Shown one piece after another: positions 26,213 to 39,277 of a DNA stretch of 64,000 nucleotides. Position numbers and translations under genes: made by a program. Each line of letters opens with the position of its first letter. Within the stretch, counting starts at the first letter, position 1. This stretch comes from Pyrus communis. Its lineage: Eukaryota; Streptophyta; Magnoliopsida; Rosales; Rosaceae. The DNA is taken from contig NC_084806.1 in assembly GCF_963583255.1 (NCBI RefSeq), positions 11,620,817-11,684,816 of the forward strand, written 5' to 3'. The notes beneath the pieces are model-generated. The model saw only the letters and a list, made by a program, of their open reading frames with translations. It did not search any database and was not told the DNA's origin.

Positions 26213-27119
26213 GGGTTAATTACATTAACACTTAACCCTTAAGTTCGAGTTTCACAAAATTTCTTCGCATTTGAGACGTTACATTATCATCCTTTATATT
26301 TTAATTCACTTTCACATATTCCTTCAAGTCAAGATCCTACTAATAAATTAAAAACTTTACTGTTATAACTAATTAATTAAATAACAAAGAAATATATCAG
26401 GAAAAAGAAAATATAAAAAATAAATTAATTAAAAACTTAAAAATAATTAAATCAATGCAAACCTTTATCAAGGTACTGTAAGTAAAATTGTCATATTGGC
26501 ATTGCGGGAGGGTCTTCAGTTAAAAACTAAAAATGCCTCGTCAAGCAGGTTGTTTGGACAATAAGCCGCGATCAAGGCTGTGTAAGTTTCAAGAGTTGTT
26601 TCATAGCACTTTTCAACCATTGTAAATTTCAAGAGTTGGTTCATTGTCCGCGAGCAAAGCAATGGAGTTTTTTTAGGAGAGGAAGAGGATGCGGGAGGAG
26701 AGAGAGGAAGAGAAGGAGAGAGAGATTAAAGAAGCCATGGATGGCATTGGCTTGCAAAATTGTTAAAGCAGTGATGGGGTAATGAGTAGTAAGGCTGGGG
26801 CGGGGGAAGGTGGCAATGGTGGAATTGGGGAAAGGCTTAGAGTTTTCTCTCTTTTTTCCTTTTCCTTTTTTAAGTTTTTAATTTATTTTTTAATGTTTAA
26901 TTTATTTATTTATAATATTTTTTTTTTTCCTAATATATTTCTTTATCATTTAATTAATTAGTTAGACGGGTAACGTTGTCAATTTATTAGTAGAATGTTG
27001 ACTAAATGTGTTATGTGAAAGTGAATTAAAGCGTGAGGAGGTGTTAGTGTAATGTCTTAAATGTGAGAGAGTTTTATGAAAACTCAATAAACCTTAGGGA
27101 GTGTTGAGGTAATTAACCC
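26213..27119. mobile_element. Long-TIR Mutator-like element (907 bp) next to the phosphatase promoter
   Basis: The ends GGGTTAATTAC… and …GTAATTAACCC start inverted repeats that pair imperfectly over more than 100 bp. The element is flanked by an exact 10-bp repeat TATAAAAGTT (26203-26212 and 27120-27129), within the range seen for Mutator-like elements. It has no clear ORF; the interior has a purine-rich block (26670-26730). The left target copy is within ~80 bp of the 5'-UTR exon of the phosphatase gene, so the insertion replaced its upstream region. Confidence 0.8.
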
Positions 27120-27129
27120 TATAAAAGTT

Positions 27130-27666
27130 TTCATCCTTTCATTTTTTTTTTTCGGAGAATTTGTTTTCCAAGTTTTTTATTTTTGGAAAGTCATTCCCAC
27201 CTTTACAGTCTTGCTCTTTTAAGTTTCTGTTTTTGAAATGATTAATTTTTTTTAAGAGTGCTAATAACAATCAATTTTACTAAATTTTTTTCTTCTTTAC
27301 TTTGTTTGGTTGGGGTGACTAATTGTACGGATCGGGTAGGCCTCAAAATGATAGTGCCACAGTTTGGCAAAGTAAGTTGGTATAAATAGTTGGTAAGTGA
27401 ATTGTTTGGCCATGAGATATAATTGTAACAATTCTTCAAGATAATTGCAATTACATAAGCATGGAAATATCCAAAAATAAAATGCTAACAAGATTATGTT
27501 TTAGAAGGAATTTTACTTCAATCACCATATCATGTGATCTACAAAATATTAATTACATAGACGATCTATCTAACATCACCCTTCCAAAAAATCATATACA
27601 AAGTTTGAAGTTTTCATATATCTCTTCATTCTGAAAAACTCTTTGAAGTTTACTGATAGACTATCA
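27130..27666. other. Gene-free stretch
   Basis: AT-rich, no exons or element ends recognised. Confidence 0.5.
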
Positions 27667-27832
27667 TAATACCAGGAAGACTAAAATTTTGAAACTAAAT
27701 TTGCAAATTAAATGATGTGTCATCAATAAAAAATAAACACGTTAATCAATACTTAATAATCCAATTATCAACAATCACACCATTAATCTACAAAATATAA
27801 TTTAGAATTTTATTCTCCCTATAAGATTATCC
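27667..27832. mobile_element. MITE of the GACTAAATTT family, diverged copy
   Basis: It begins near GGAAGACTAAAATTTTG, contains AAATTAAATGATGTGTCATC, and ends TATTCTCCCTATAAGATTATCC. The internal order matches the copies at 51647-51853 and 53484-53828. Confidence 0.6.
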
Positions 27833-28999
27833 GTGAAAGGTTGCATCAAAACCATTTATCAAACCATTTTTTATTCACCATGTAAAATACAAAAAATAAT
27901 ACCAAATAACAGTTGTTGAATCATCAACAAAATATTGTCCTCTTAACTCTTAAGCATTAGAGTGGAGTTGAAGTTCCCACAAGTTGTTCAACTGAACAAA
28001 AGTGAGGAGCTAAAACCAAGCTCATAAGTAGCTAGTCAAATTGCAGAAGATTGTCCTCCAGTTGGTGCCCTCCAATCACAATAGAAGCCCTTGGCCTCTC
28101 ACCTCCATCCACAAACCCTAAACGCAAGACATCATTGCTCACATACACCATTGAATTTGCTTCGAACATTGTCCAATATACACTCTCGCTCTGCAACACG
28201 AGATCAATTGAAGGCACAAAAGGCCCAACCCTCGTAACACCGATGTTCTTCGAACTGAAGCATGTTCTGAAAGGCGCTACTGCTTTCACTCTTGGGATTT
28301 TATTGACAACTTCTTTCACAAATGCATTCACAACTGCGTTGTAGATTGAGGTCTCCAAAACTGTGTACGGATTCACCGTGCTAATCACCCTTCATTGTCA
28401 ATGGCCAGCAATGAAGTATTCAAAGCAACAACCTTTTCATTGACCTTAATCGATTTCACATTGATGAAGTACTCCACCGAAGGCTCGCCTTGAAAATAAG
28501 CACCAGCTGTGCTGATAGGGTTGATGATCAATGAAGTGAAAGTAAGTGACCTGGACACCTCAATATTGGGAAGGAGAGTATAAGGTCTGTCCCCGAAGAT
28601 CACAAAGCCACTAGACTTCGATGAAGAGCTCAAACAAGTTGCAAACTTTTGAGGGAGGCTAAAGGCGGAAGCGAATTGAGAGGGAAGCCCGATTTTATCC
28701 TTGCCGAGGCCAACCATTCCCTTGACACCACTCGTTAGGCCTTCCAACAGAAATGTGGGACCGCAAGTGAAGTGTAGGTTGAGGACAGAGACCAGCATAC
28801 CTGGATTAGACCCATCTGTGGATTGTAGGGACACAGTGTCTTGACCAAGGTCGCTGCTTGTAGAGGTGTGGGTGACGGTGTTACCAGGGGAGAGAGCACA
28901 TGTGTTGTTGCAGCCTAGCTTAGGGGAATAGTAGCACTCTGTAGTACAAGACTTGGGAGTTTGAGAGTGAGCATTGGGCGAAGTTGCAGCGAGCCGGCT

Positions 29000-29166
29000 T
29001 GTTAGATAAATAGAAATATAGTTGGAGTCTATATATAATTGTAATCCTAATTGTAGTTGTATTCCTAACTTCTAGGGATATTGCCTTGCTATGCAAGGAA
29101 TGTAATTGTATATAATCTTATTCACGTATCAATGAAATATACTTTTCAGCCTACATATCTTTTTCA
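29000..29166 (+). repeat. 5' LTR of Copia element 1
   Basis: It pairs with 33679-33845 over its full 167 bp. Typical differences are TATATATA against TATGTATA and CTTCTAGGG against CTTGTAGGG. Confidence 0.92.
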
Positions 29167-29254
29167 TCATGGTATACAGAGCAAGTTTCAAAACCCTAGC
29201 CTTTTATTAAAATTTTTTTTTCGGCAGCCTTCTTTTGCTGTTCCTTCTCTTCCC

Positions 29255-32200
29255 ATGGGCGATTCCGATTCCAGTACGCCTTTTTACCTTCACCATTTTG
29301 ATCACCCAAACCTTGTTCTTGTCTACAAAAAATTAAATGGAGATAATTATACTACTTGGTCCCGTAGTATGGAAATTTCCTTGAGCACCAAGAATAAACT
29401 TGGCTTTATCAATAACGATGTTAAGGAGCTTTCCTCCTTCGAAGACCCTGATGCTCATGCTGCTTGGCGTCGGTGCAATGACATGATCCTCTCTTGGATT
29501 CTTCACTCCTTAGAACCTGACCTTGCCGAATCTGTGCTATTCTCTACCATTGCCAAGGCCGTGTGGGATGACCTCCACGAACGTTTTTCTCAAAGCAACG
29601 CTCCTCGTATTTTCCAACTCAATCGTGAACTTGCTCTAATTTCCAAAGGCTCATCCTCTGTTTCTGCCTATTTCACTCGTCTCAAAGCTCTTTGGGATGA
29701 ACTCACTTCTTATAGTGATGGATGTACGTGTTCCTACAGCACCAAGCATGAACATCAACACCTCATGCAATTTTTAATGGGCCTCAACGAATCCTTTGTC
29801 GTCGTCCGTGACCAAATCTTTTTGATGAATCCCCTTCCCATTGTTCGCTAAGCCTGTTCCTCAGTGTCTCAAGCTAGAAAAAATAGTGCTCGATGGGCAC
29901 CCTTCGTTCTGCAGATCAACCTACAACCATGGTAGTTTGTGGCCCCTCTCGTCCTTCCGATCGCCTTCCCTTCCACTGCATCTACTGTAATTATAATTAC
30001 CACACCCGAGACATTTGCCATAAACTTCATGGTTATCCCGTCGGCCATCCCGTCCATGGCTAACCGTAGAGGCCACCTCGTCATGCTGCTGCTTCCAGTT
30101 CAGGTTCCTCCCGCCGCACTGCTTATTCTAGTTCTATGCGATCCACCAATCCAACCCGTGCCATAAAGATTGCAGCTTTCAGGCCCAACAACTTCACCCT
30201 GGCCAGCACTGCTGATTCAAGGCACCCAGCCAACGTTGCATGACCTGCAGCTTGCCATGCCCAATCTCTCTGCTGAGCAACACTCCCGTGTTCTCGTTAC
30301 CCTACGTGACAACGCCGACTCTCCTTCCTTTCATCAGGCCAATGTCGTGTTTAGTGATGATTTTGCCAAAGGTTTGTTACCCGTAGCCTCTTGTCATGGT
30401 CAATGGATCCTTGACAGTGGTGATACGAATCATATTACTTCTTCCGCTTCATGTTTGGTTAATACTTCTACTTCGCATTTGCCGCCTGTTTGTTTGCCTA
30501 GTGGTGCCTCTGCTCTCATTACTTTAACTGGCACTCTTCGTTTAAATTCCTCGGTTAATTTGAAAGATGTTTTATGTGGCCTTAATTTTAAAGTGGACCT
30601 TTTATCGGTTGGTAAACTTACAGATGGATTATCGTGTTCCGTAACCTTTTTTTCCTTCTTGGTGTGTTTTGCAGGACTTGGTTTCGAAGGCAATGATTGG
30701 TATGGGTAAGCGACGTGGCGATCTGTATTACCTCGTGGCCCTTGCCTCTTCTATCCCTACTCGTCAACCTCTGTGCAACATCATCACCATCCCCTCCTCC
30801 TTATGGCATAGGCGCCTTGGTCACCCCTCATCTACTCGTTTGCAAGCCTTAGCATCTAGTTCTCTTAATTGTTCTTTTGATTCTAGTCATATTTGTGATG
30901 TTTGTCCTTTGGCGAAACAAACTCGTCAACCTTTTGGTTTAAGTTCAATTTCAACAACTTTTCGTTTTGCTTTAATTCATTGTGATATTTGGGGCCCAAA
31001 TTGTCAATCCTCTCTTTCTGGTGCTCATTATTTTTTAACCATTGTGGATGATTTTTCTCGTTTCACGTGGGTTTTTCTCATGAAACATAAATACAACACT
31101 CAACAATTAATTAAAGATCTTTTTGCTTATGTCAATACTCAATTTCAAACTCAAATCCAATGCATTCATACTGACAATGGTGGTGAATTTTTATCTCTTC
31201 GTAGTTTTTTCTCCAACCATGGGGTTCTTTTCCAAACTTCTTGTGTTTATACCCCCCGACAAAATGGCGTTGTTGAACGCAAACATAGACACCTTCTAGA
31301 AACTGCTCGTGCACTTCGTTTTCAATCCCATTTTCCTTTTAAATTATGGGGTGAATGTGTTCTTACAGCTACTTATCTCCTAAATCGTCTCCCCACTCAT
31401 CTTCTCCATAATAAATCCCCTTTTGAGGTTCTTTATACCAAAATCCCATCCTATGACCACTTCCGGGTCTTTGGTTGTCTAGCCTATGCCACCTCTGTCA
31501 ACCCCACCAACAAATTTTCCCCTCGGGCCCATTGTTGCATCTTCCTCGGTTATCCTTATGGAAAAAAAACATATAAACTCTATGACGTCGACCATCATCG
31601 AACTTTCACCAGTCAGGATGTCATCTTTCATGAAGATTCATTTCCTTATGCCGTTACCAACCTTCTTATCCCACCAACTACGCCTACATTGCCCATCCCA
31701 TCCTCTTAGGACTTTTCCTATAACCCACATCCTCCCACCCCGACACCTTATCCTTCTGCCACCTCATCCACTTCCATGCCCCCTTTAATTTCTGCTGCTA
31801 CCCCATCTCGTTCACCCTATCACCCCTCATCTCTCAGCCTCACCTGCTCTCTCCACCGCTACTCCCTCACTTTCCACCCCACTACCCACGGACAACCCTA
31901 TCTCTTATCCCACACCTCCTCCTGACAATCCTCCTATTCACCACACCTCTTTCTGTACCCATAAACCTCTTTCCTATTTAAAAGACTACGTTTGCTTGCA
32001 TGTGATTATGCCACCACACCAATCTTCCACTTTGCAGCCCGGTTCTGCCAAAGGTACGCGATATCCACTTTGTAATTTTATTTCTTACCACCGTTATTCT
32101 CCCAAACATCTTTCATATATTAATTCCGTCAGTCGGAATGTGGAACCTTCATCTTTTGCCGAGGTTGTCAATGACCCTAACTGGTGTCATGCCATGAATG

Positions 32201-33670
32201 CGGAGCTTCAAGCTTTACATGCCAATGGTACTTGGACTTTGACTACCTAACCCCCTGGCAAAGTTCCCATTGATTGTAAGTGGGTGTACAAGCTAAAGTA
32301 CAATCCCAATGTATATATTGAACGTTACAAAGCTCGCTTGGTTGCTAAAGGTTTCACCCAAGCTGAAGGTATTGATTATCATGACATTTTTTCTCCTACG
32401 GCTAAGATGATTACGGTGCATTGTCTTCTTGCTCTTGCTGCTAGTCAATCTTGGTCTCTTCATCAGCTTGATGTTAATAATGCTTTCTTACATGGTGACT
32501 TGCATAAGGAAATCTATATGTCTCCTCTTCCTGGTCTTCGGCGACAGAGGGAGAATCTTATGTGTCGCCTTCACAAGTCACTTTATGGTCTCAAGCAGGC
32601 TTTTCGCCAATGGTTTGCCAAGTTCACTAGTGCCGTCATTTTTGCTGGTTTTCAACAATCCAAAGCTGACTATTCATTGCTCACTAAAAAGTCTGGTACT
32701 TCTTGTACAACCTTGCTCTTTTATGTAGATGATATTGTGATTACAGGAAATGATACTAGGGCCATTAATTCTCTGAAGTCTTTTCTCCATGATCATTTTC
32801 GGATAAAAGATCTTGGTGATTTAATTTTTTTTTGGGTATTGAGGTTTCTCGTTCCAAACAAGGGATTTATATTTCACAACCCAAGTATGCATTAGAGATT
32901 CTCAAGGATTATGGATTTTTGGGAGCATGGCCCATTGCTTTCCCTATGGATGATGCAAAATTATCTGATAAAGGAGAACTTCTTAAGGATCCTGAAAAAT
33001 ATCGATGATTAGTAGGTCGGTTAATTTATCTCACTATAATTCGGCCGAAAATCACCTATTATGTGCATGTTTTGAGTCATTTTATGCATGAGCCAAGGAT
33101 ACCTTAAATGGATGCTGCACTTCGTATTGTTCGTTATTTGAAGGCTACTCCAGGTCAAGGCTTATTGTTCTGTTCTGACAACCAGACCAAGTTAACTGCA
33201 TTTTGTGATTCTGATTAGGCAGGTTGTCCTATCACTCACCTTTCGACTACTGGGTATTGTGTATTCTTGGGCAATTCTTTGATTTCATGGTGGACAAAAC
33301 GGTAGAAAACTGTTTCGCTCTCTTTAGCAGAAGCGGAATACAGGGCTATGGTAGGTGCTTGTTGTGAGGTGATTTGGCTTCGTTTTTTGTTGAAGGATTT
33401 GAACATTCCCTTGGTTGGTCCTTCCATTTTATTTTGTGATAATCAAACAGCGTTACATATAGCTGCCAATCCCGTTTTTCATGAACGAACTCGTCACATT
33501 GAGATGGATTGTCACTTTGTATGAGATAAGATTGTAGATGGCACTATAGAGACCAAGTATGTGGGTACGGCACAATAGTTGGCAGATTTGTTTACCAAAC
33601 CTCTCGGGAAGGAGAAGTTTTCGAGTATGTTACGCAAGTTGGGAGTTCTTGACATCCACTCTCCAACTTG
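29255..33670 (+). pseudogene. Copia element 1 gag-pol polyprotein, multiply interrupted
   Basis: Gag starts at ATG 29255 (MGDSDSSTPFYLHHFDHPN) and is open to a stop at 29851. A CCHC zinc knuckle (CIYCNYNYHTRDIC) follows at about 29970. The protease motif WILDSGDTNHI is near 30405. Integrase covers 30669-31709 with an HHCC-type zinc region and a conserved D, D, E set (HCDIWGP, HTDNGGEF, NGVVERKHR). Reverse transcriptase covers about 32170-32900 with the active-site box YVDDIVIT, and RNase H runs to about 33670, ending DIHSPT before the purine tract. Several stop codons and frameshifts separate these blocks, so no full polyprotein can be made. Confidence 0.9.
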
Positions 33671-33678
33671 AGGGGGAG

Positions 33679-33845
33679 TGTTAGACAAGTAGAAATATAG
33701 TTGGAGTCTATGTATAATTGTAATCCTAATTGTAGTTGTATTCCTAACTTGTAGGGATATTGCCTTGCTATGCAAGGAATGTAATTGTATATAATCTTAT
33801 TCACGTATCAATGAAATATACTTTTCAGCCTACATATCTTTTTCT
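33679..33845 (+). repeat. 3' LTR of Copia element 1
   Basis: 167 bp matching the 5' LTR, directly preceded by the polypurine tract. It abuts the N-terminal coding part of the EDGP pseudogene. Confidence 0.92.
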
Positions 33846-34154
33846 ACATGTAGGTGGAGGAAATGTAGTCCTTTTCACAGTCCACCCAAAGGTACCGACC
33901 ACCAAGATCGACTGTGAGTTTTATGGGTACAAAAAGGGTTCTTTAGTTGAAGGTGGTGAGGTATTGGAGGGTAGAGGAGTCTTTTGCCACCGGAAGAACG
34001 AGGGCTTTTGGTCTGAAAGAGGCAGTTTTGGCAAGTGAAGGGGCGACGAAGAAGTGGAAGAATGATGAGCAAAAGAGAAGGCAGTGAAATGAGGAGGAAG
34101 CCATTGTTAGTAGTTGATGGATTTGAATGGTTGAAGTGGGATGGCATTGCCGCC

Positions 34155-34162
34155 AATTTATA
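34155..34162 (-). promoter_or_regulatory. TATA box of the EDGP-like pseudogene
   Basis: TATAAATT in the context CCTATAAATTGG on the minus strand, about 50 bp upstream of the pseudogene ATG. The promoter looks less decayed than the coding region. Confidence 0.5.
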
Positions 34163-34169
34163 GGACTTG

Positions 34170-34647
34170 GAGGTCAATGAATATCATTGACCAAAAATCA
34201 GGAGTGAATTATATTGACCCAAAATTAGAACCCTGGTCTGTCAAGGAGGCGACTCTGGACAATTCCTTGCCAGCTAAACCCGCGTTCATCTATGTCATTT
34301 AAGTGTCTTTCTAAAACTTTATTAGTTATTTTTCTTCACTACAAATGAATGTTTTAATAATTTTGGATTTATCTTATTTCTTTGTAAAGGTCATCTATGA
34401 ATGGTGAATTGAAATATAGACGGTTCAGATCTTTAAAAACAATTACAAAATAGAAACCACAATAAAGTATTTCAAAATAAGCTATTTGAGGGATCTCTCA
34501 CCTAAAGATAGCTATGTACAAATACAAACATTTTAACTTTATAACTATGCAATTTTTCCTTTTTTTTTTTTTTTTTTTTTTTTTTTTGTATGGCAAAAAG
34601 CTTGTAGTTTATCACATTTATCTCTAAGCACATCTTAAGTTCGATCC
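34170..34647. other. Gene-free spacer
   Basis: Nothing recognisable apart from a poly-T tract of about 30 bases at 34558-34587. Confidence 0.5.
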
Positions 34648-34652
34648 CCCTC

Positions 34653-34856
34653 TGTGGAAAAAATATGGAAGAGAATGCTTTTTCTCATTATATTTCTCTA
34701 CAAGATTACAAGGATATATATACATGATACAAGTGTGTAGGTAGGACAAGGTAGCCGTCCTAGTGTGTAGGTAGAACAAGGTAGGACGGCTAGTGTGTAG
34801 ATAGGACAAGGTAGGACGGCTGTAGGACGGTTGTAGGACGGCTTATTCTTCCAATA
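34653..34856 (-). repeat. 3' LTR of Copia element 2
   Basis: 204 bp. It contains an internal array of TGTGTAGGTAGGACAAGGTA and TAGGACGGC units that is one unit set longer than in the other LTR. Confidence 0.92.
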
Positions 34857-34863
34857 CTCCCCC

Positions 34864-37800
34864 TCAAGCTGGATCAATGAGGTTAATTGATCCAAGCTTG
34901 GAGAGTAGACTTTGAAACTGAGGAGAAGCAAGAGACTTCGTGAAAATATCAGCAAGTTGATCTTGGCTTCGAGTGAATGTGGTTTGAATTACCTTGGACT
35001 GGACTTGTTCCCGAACATAGTGACAGTCAACTTCAATGTGTTTGGTGCGTTCATGGAACACCGGATTGGAGGCAATATGCATAGCTGCTTGATTGTCACA
35101 GAAAAGAGACATAGGTGTGTTGATTGAGAACCCCAAGTCCGAAAGAAGGCCCTTGAGCCAAATGAGTTCACATGCAGTGGAAGCCATGGCTCTATACTCA
35201 GCTTCGGCACTTGAGCGAGCAATTACATTTTGTTTTTTGCTCTTCCATGTCACGAGGTTTCCTCCAACCAACGTGCAGTAGCCAGTAGTGGATTTTCTAT
35301 CAATAGCATTCCCTGCCCAGTCAGCATCGGTGTAGGCAATGATTTGAGTATGACCATTGTTTTTCATGACGATTCCCCGACCAATGGAGCCTTTGAGGTA
35401 TCTGAGAATTCTTTTAACAACATTTAAATGAGCTTCAGTGGGTGCCTGCATGAATTGGCTTACAAGACTGACGGCGTAAGTTATATCCGGTTTGGTGATG
35501 GTGAGATATATAAGCTTACCCACCAATCGTTGGTAGTAACTGATATCACTGAGAGGTTCTCCTGTCAAGTCCAACTTCAATTTGCTATCAAGAGGAGTAC
35601 GAGTTGGTTTGCAATCCATCATCTTCACTTCTTGAAGTAAGTCAATCACATATTTCCTTTGACTCAAAAAAAGTCCCTTGGGGGAAGTGGCCAGTTCAAT
35701 CCCAAGGAAGTATTTTAAAACTCCTAAGTCTTTAATGGCAAATTGTTGATGAAGAGAATGTTTAAGGGTGTGAATCTCATCAATGTTATCACCTGTGATG
35801 ATGATATCATCAACATAGATTAGTACAACTAATTTGCCAACTGATCCTATTCGAACAAACAGGGAGGAATCAGCATGACTTCTCTTGAACCCAAAATTTT
35901 CAAGTACCGAGCTCAGTTTGGCATACCAGGCACGAGGAGATTGTTTTAAGCCATAGATTGACTTATGAAGCTTGCAAGCCATACCTGAATTCTGTGCTTG
36001 TGGATGACCCGGGGGTAGTTGCATGTAGACTTCCTCTTCGAGGTCTCCATGTAAAAAAACATTTTTTACATCCATTTGGTACAATGGTCATTCATGGTTC
36101 ACTGCAACAGATAACAAAACCCTTATTGTGCTCATCTTAGCCACGGGAGCAAATGTCTCCTTATAGTCCACTCCAAAAGTTTGAGTAAAACCGCGAGCCA
36201 CCAATCTTGCCTTGTGTCGTTCAATTGAGCCATCAGAATTAAACTTGATTTTATAGACCCATCGACTGCCTACCACCTTCTTGCCTTTGGGAAGTTGAAC
36301 TACACTCCAGGTTTTATTTTCATTCAAGGCTTTGAGTTCTTCTTCCATGGCTAGCCTCCACACAACTTGACGATTGGCTTCTTGAAAGTTCCTTGGTTCA
36401 TTTTCATAGGACAGTTTACTGAGGAAAACTGCATGAGAGTGAGAGACTTTGGAGTAATTTACAAACTTGTGAATAGGGTACCTGGCATGGTAAGTTTCAT
36501 AGTCTTGCAGCCTTGATGGTGGATGTCGATCTCGAGTCGGATTCCTGCGGGGTTGAGCTGGGATCACAATAGGTTCAGCTCCACTCTCTTGTATAGATGT
36601 TGTGTTATGGTCATGGGGAACTACTTGTGCTTCTGAGGCTTCAGTGTCGTCTCTAATAAGCAGGTTGTCATTAAGAGTTGTATTAGAGTCCCGGTTGTGA
36701 GGTAGTGAATGGACACAGTCACTTGGTTCGACTGGATTTGGCAATGGGAAGAGATCTAGGAAATGCTCCCCCTGACGATTTTGATCTGATGATTTGTTGA
36801 AATATGGTTGGTTTTCATCAAACCGTACATCTCTTGAGACAAACATCTTCCTGGAGCACGGATTGTAGCATTTGTACCCTTTTTGGGTGGAGGAGTATCC
36901 CATGAAAACACACTTAACAGCTTTGGGATCAAGCTTGTCTCGGTGATGGGATTGAATATGAACATAACAGGTACATCCAAAGATTCTCAGATGGGAAAGA
37001 TTAATTTTTTTGTTTTGCATAACCTCAGATGGTGATTTTGTATCCAGAACACGACTAGGCAGTCTGTTGATAAGGTAGGTGGTTGCAAGAACTCCTTGAG
37101 ACCAAAACCTCTTAGGCACATTCATTTACAACATTAACGCCCTGGTTTTTTCAAGTAGGTCCCGATTCTTCCTTTCGGCAATTCCATTTTGCTGAGGAGT
37201 ACCTACACAACTTGTTTGATGTATAATTCCATGGGTGCTCAAATAGTTAGTCATATTTTTGGATGTATATTCAGTGCCATTATCAGACCTTAGTATGTGG
37301 ATTTGGGACGAAAAATGGTTCATGACAAGATTATGAAAATCCTTGAAAGCATCCATAACTTCACTTTTGAATTTTAGAAGGTACAACCAAGTGGCTCTTG
37401 AGAAATCATCAACAAAGATAACGTAGTACCTATAACCATCAAAAGACTCTAAAGGTGCAGGTCCCCAAACATCGGAGTGCACCATCTCAAATAACTTGCT
37501 AGTCCTAGACATGGAAGAATTGAATGGGAGTCTAGTAGATTTTGACAAATGACAAATTTCACATACAAGGGAGGATTTGCATAAACTAGGGAACAACGTA
37601 GACAACACAGATTCTGAGGGATGTGCTAGGCGTTGATGCCACAACCGATGTTCTAGGTTTGAGCTGACTTGGAACCCCTTTGGAACATTGAGGTCCTCTG
37701 AAAAATAGTACAGCCCATTTAGGTAGTGACCTTCACCAATCAGCTTCTTGGTGGCTAGATCCTGAAAAACAACATTGTGGGGGGAAAAAATTGCACGACA

Positions 37801-39201
37801 GTTTAGAGAGTTTGTAATCTTTCCTACGGACAATAATTGAAAAGGAAAAGATGGAACATATAACGCTGTGGACTCAACAGCTTCTGAGATCAGTTTAACT
37901 TTCCCTCTACCTAGAACTGGCACACCTCTACCATTTGCTACAGAAACTAGTGATGGTTTAGTGTGGCTTTCAAAATCGTATAGCTTAGAATATTGATTTG
38001 TCATGTGATCTGTGGCACCTGAGTCTATAATCCAAAAATCATGAGAGTGACTAACATTTAGAGCAGTTGAAAGAGCACACATGATACCTGGAATGTCTCC
38101 TTGAGGTACATGACCAGATTCAGCTAAGAACCCTGCAAACTGTCCAAGAAGAGCAGTTTGACTTTCCCCAGTCGACGTTTCACCTGTGTTTCTTTTTCTG
38201 GTTTGAAGGTAGGTTGACAACTCATTCAACAAGTCAGCCGGATTGGCTGTAAAGTTCATCGACCCACCGATGGATGTAGCAGCAGCATGGTACTTGTTTG
38301 TATGTGGTCTAGCGTGTGAGCCCTTATGATCTCTTAAAGGCTTGTTCTCAAACCTTGGCTTCAACTCAGGGTGCAATATCCAGCATCGATCTATTAGATG
38401 TCCAACATTATTACAATGTAGACACTTCAGATCTGGCCTTTTTCCCTTGTATACTTTATCTCCAAATGACTTGTGATTTGTCACAAAAGCTCTAGCCTCA
38501 GACACACTAGGTTTTACGTCAACATTCATGACTTTTCTGCGTACTTCTTCTCGTTGGATAGTAGTGCAAACACTTGCAAATGATGGAAGTTCGGGATTCA
38601 TTAGAATATGGCTTCTAAGATCTTCATATTCAGAACCCAAACTTGCAAGCAAATGAAAGATTTTGTCTTCCTCGGACCTTTTTAACAGTACGGCAGCATC
38701 GATAGTGTGTGGTCGATACATTTCTAGTTCGTTCCACATGTTTTTCATGCAACCGAGATGATGAACAAAGGATTTATCACCTTGTTGAAGACTTGCAAGA
38801 TTCCTCTTAAGCTGGAACACTCGAGCAGCATTGTTTTGATTTCCATACATGTCCTTGACTGCCTTCCAAAGAGCACTAGAGGATTCTGAAAAACTGAAAA
38901 TTTCAGACAGCTTAGGATCCATGGAGTTGAGGAGCCACGACACGACCAGCTGGTCTTTGCACAGCCATGCTTCATACTCCGGCGATGCGACGTCAGGTGC
39001 TTCAATACTTCCATTGACGAATCCAAGTTTGGATCTTCCTCCAAGGGCAAGAGATATTGATCTGGACCATGGAAGATAGTTAAACTCATTTAACAACACA
39101 GAACACAAACGTTGGTTTGGGTTGACTTCAACTTCTGGAAAACTAGGGCGAGGAGCTGTGAAGCTTTCAGCTTCTGAGACAAAAAGATTATCTTCTGCCA
39201 T
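34864..39201 (-). pseudogene. Copia element 2 gag-pol polyprotein with two in-frame stops
   Basis: One frame covers about 1445 codons from ATG 39201 (MAEDNLFV; an upstream in-frame ATG is at 39240) to 34864. Only two premature stops interrupt it: TAA at 37126-37128 at the end of integrase and TGA at 36088-36090 inside reverse transcriptase. Domains in order: gag with a CCHC knuckle (CLHCNNVGHLIDRC), protease (WIIDSGATDHM), integrase with conserved D, D, E (HSDVWGP, RSDNGTEY, NGIAERKNR), reverse transcriptase with YVDDIIITGD, and RNase H (YTDADWAG, SSAEAEYRA). The frame is otherwise undamaged, which agrees with the young LTRs. The product acts in a virus-like particle that copies RNA to DNA. 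Each stop is a single-base change. Confidence 0.93.
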
Positions 39202-39277
39202 TATCGAAACGAATGTGCAGAAGAAGAGAAGGGACAACAATGGAGTCAGGCCGATTAAGGTTCCGGCTCTGATACCA

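Larger units (their letters stand above)
29000..33845 (+). mobile_element. Ty1/Copia LTR retrotransposon 1 (about 4.85 kb)
   Basis: Two 167-bp LTRs (29000-29166 and 33679-33845) start TGTTAGA and end TTTTTCA, or TTTTTCT in the 3' copy. They differ at about six positions. Three bases after the 5' LTR is TGGTATACAGAGC, a primer-binding site close to the initiator-Met tRNA type. Before the 3' LTR is the purine tract GAGGGGGAG. The domain order (gag, protease, integrase, reverse transcriptase, RNase H) is that of Copia. The bases flanking the LTRs do not form a 5-bp target duplication. Confidence 0.93.
28032..34104 (-). pseudogene. EDGP/basic 7S globulin-like (xylanase-inhibitor type) gene, disrupted by Copia element 1
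   Basis: The N-terminal part lies at 34104-33847 and the C-terminal part at 29000-28032, with Copia element 1 between them. The protein starts with a signal peptide (MASSSFHCLLFCSSF), then the family hallmark VDLGGRYLWVDC. The second part has the Cys-rich segment (SCTTECYYSPKLGCNNTC) and the aspartic-protease-like C-terminal domain ending IVIGGHQLEDNLLQFD. Family members are secreted, catalytically inactive pepsin-like proteins that inhibit xyloglucanases or xylanases, or bind peptides. Lesions: a TAA stop in place of Gln in TTFN*RT (about 33943), the retrotransposon, and a deletion with frameshift near 28385 (after AIDNEG). About ten family residues around the insertion point are missing. 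The gene is single-exon, as usual for the family. It is certainly non-functional. Confidence 0.9.
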
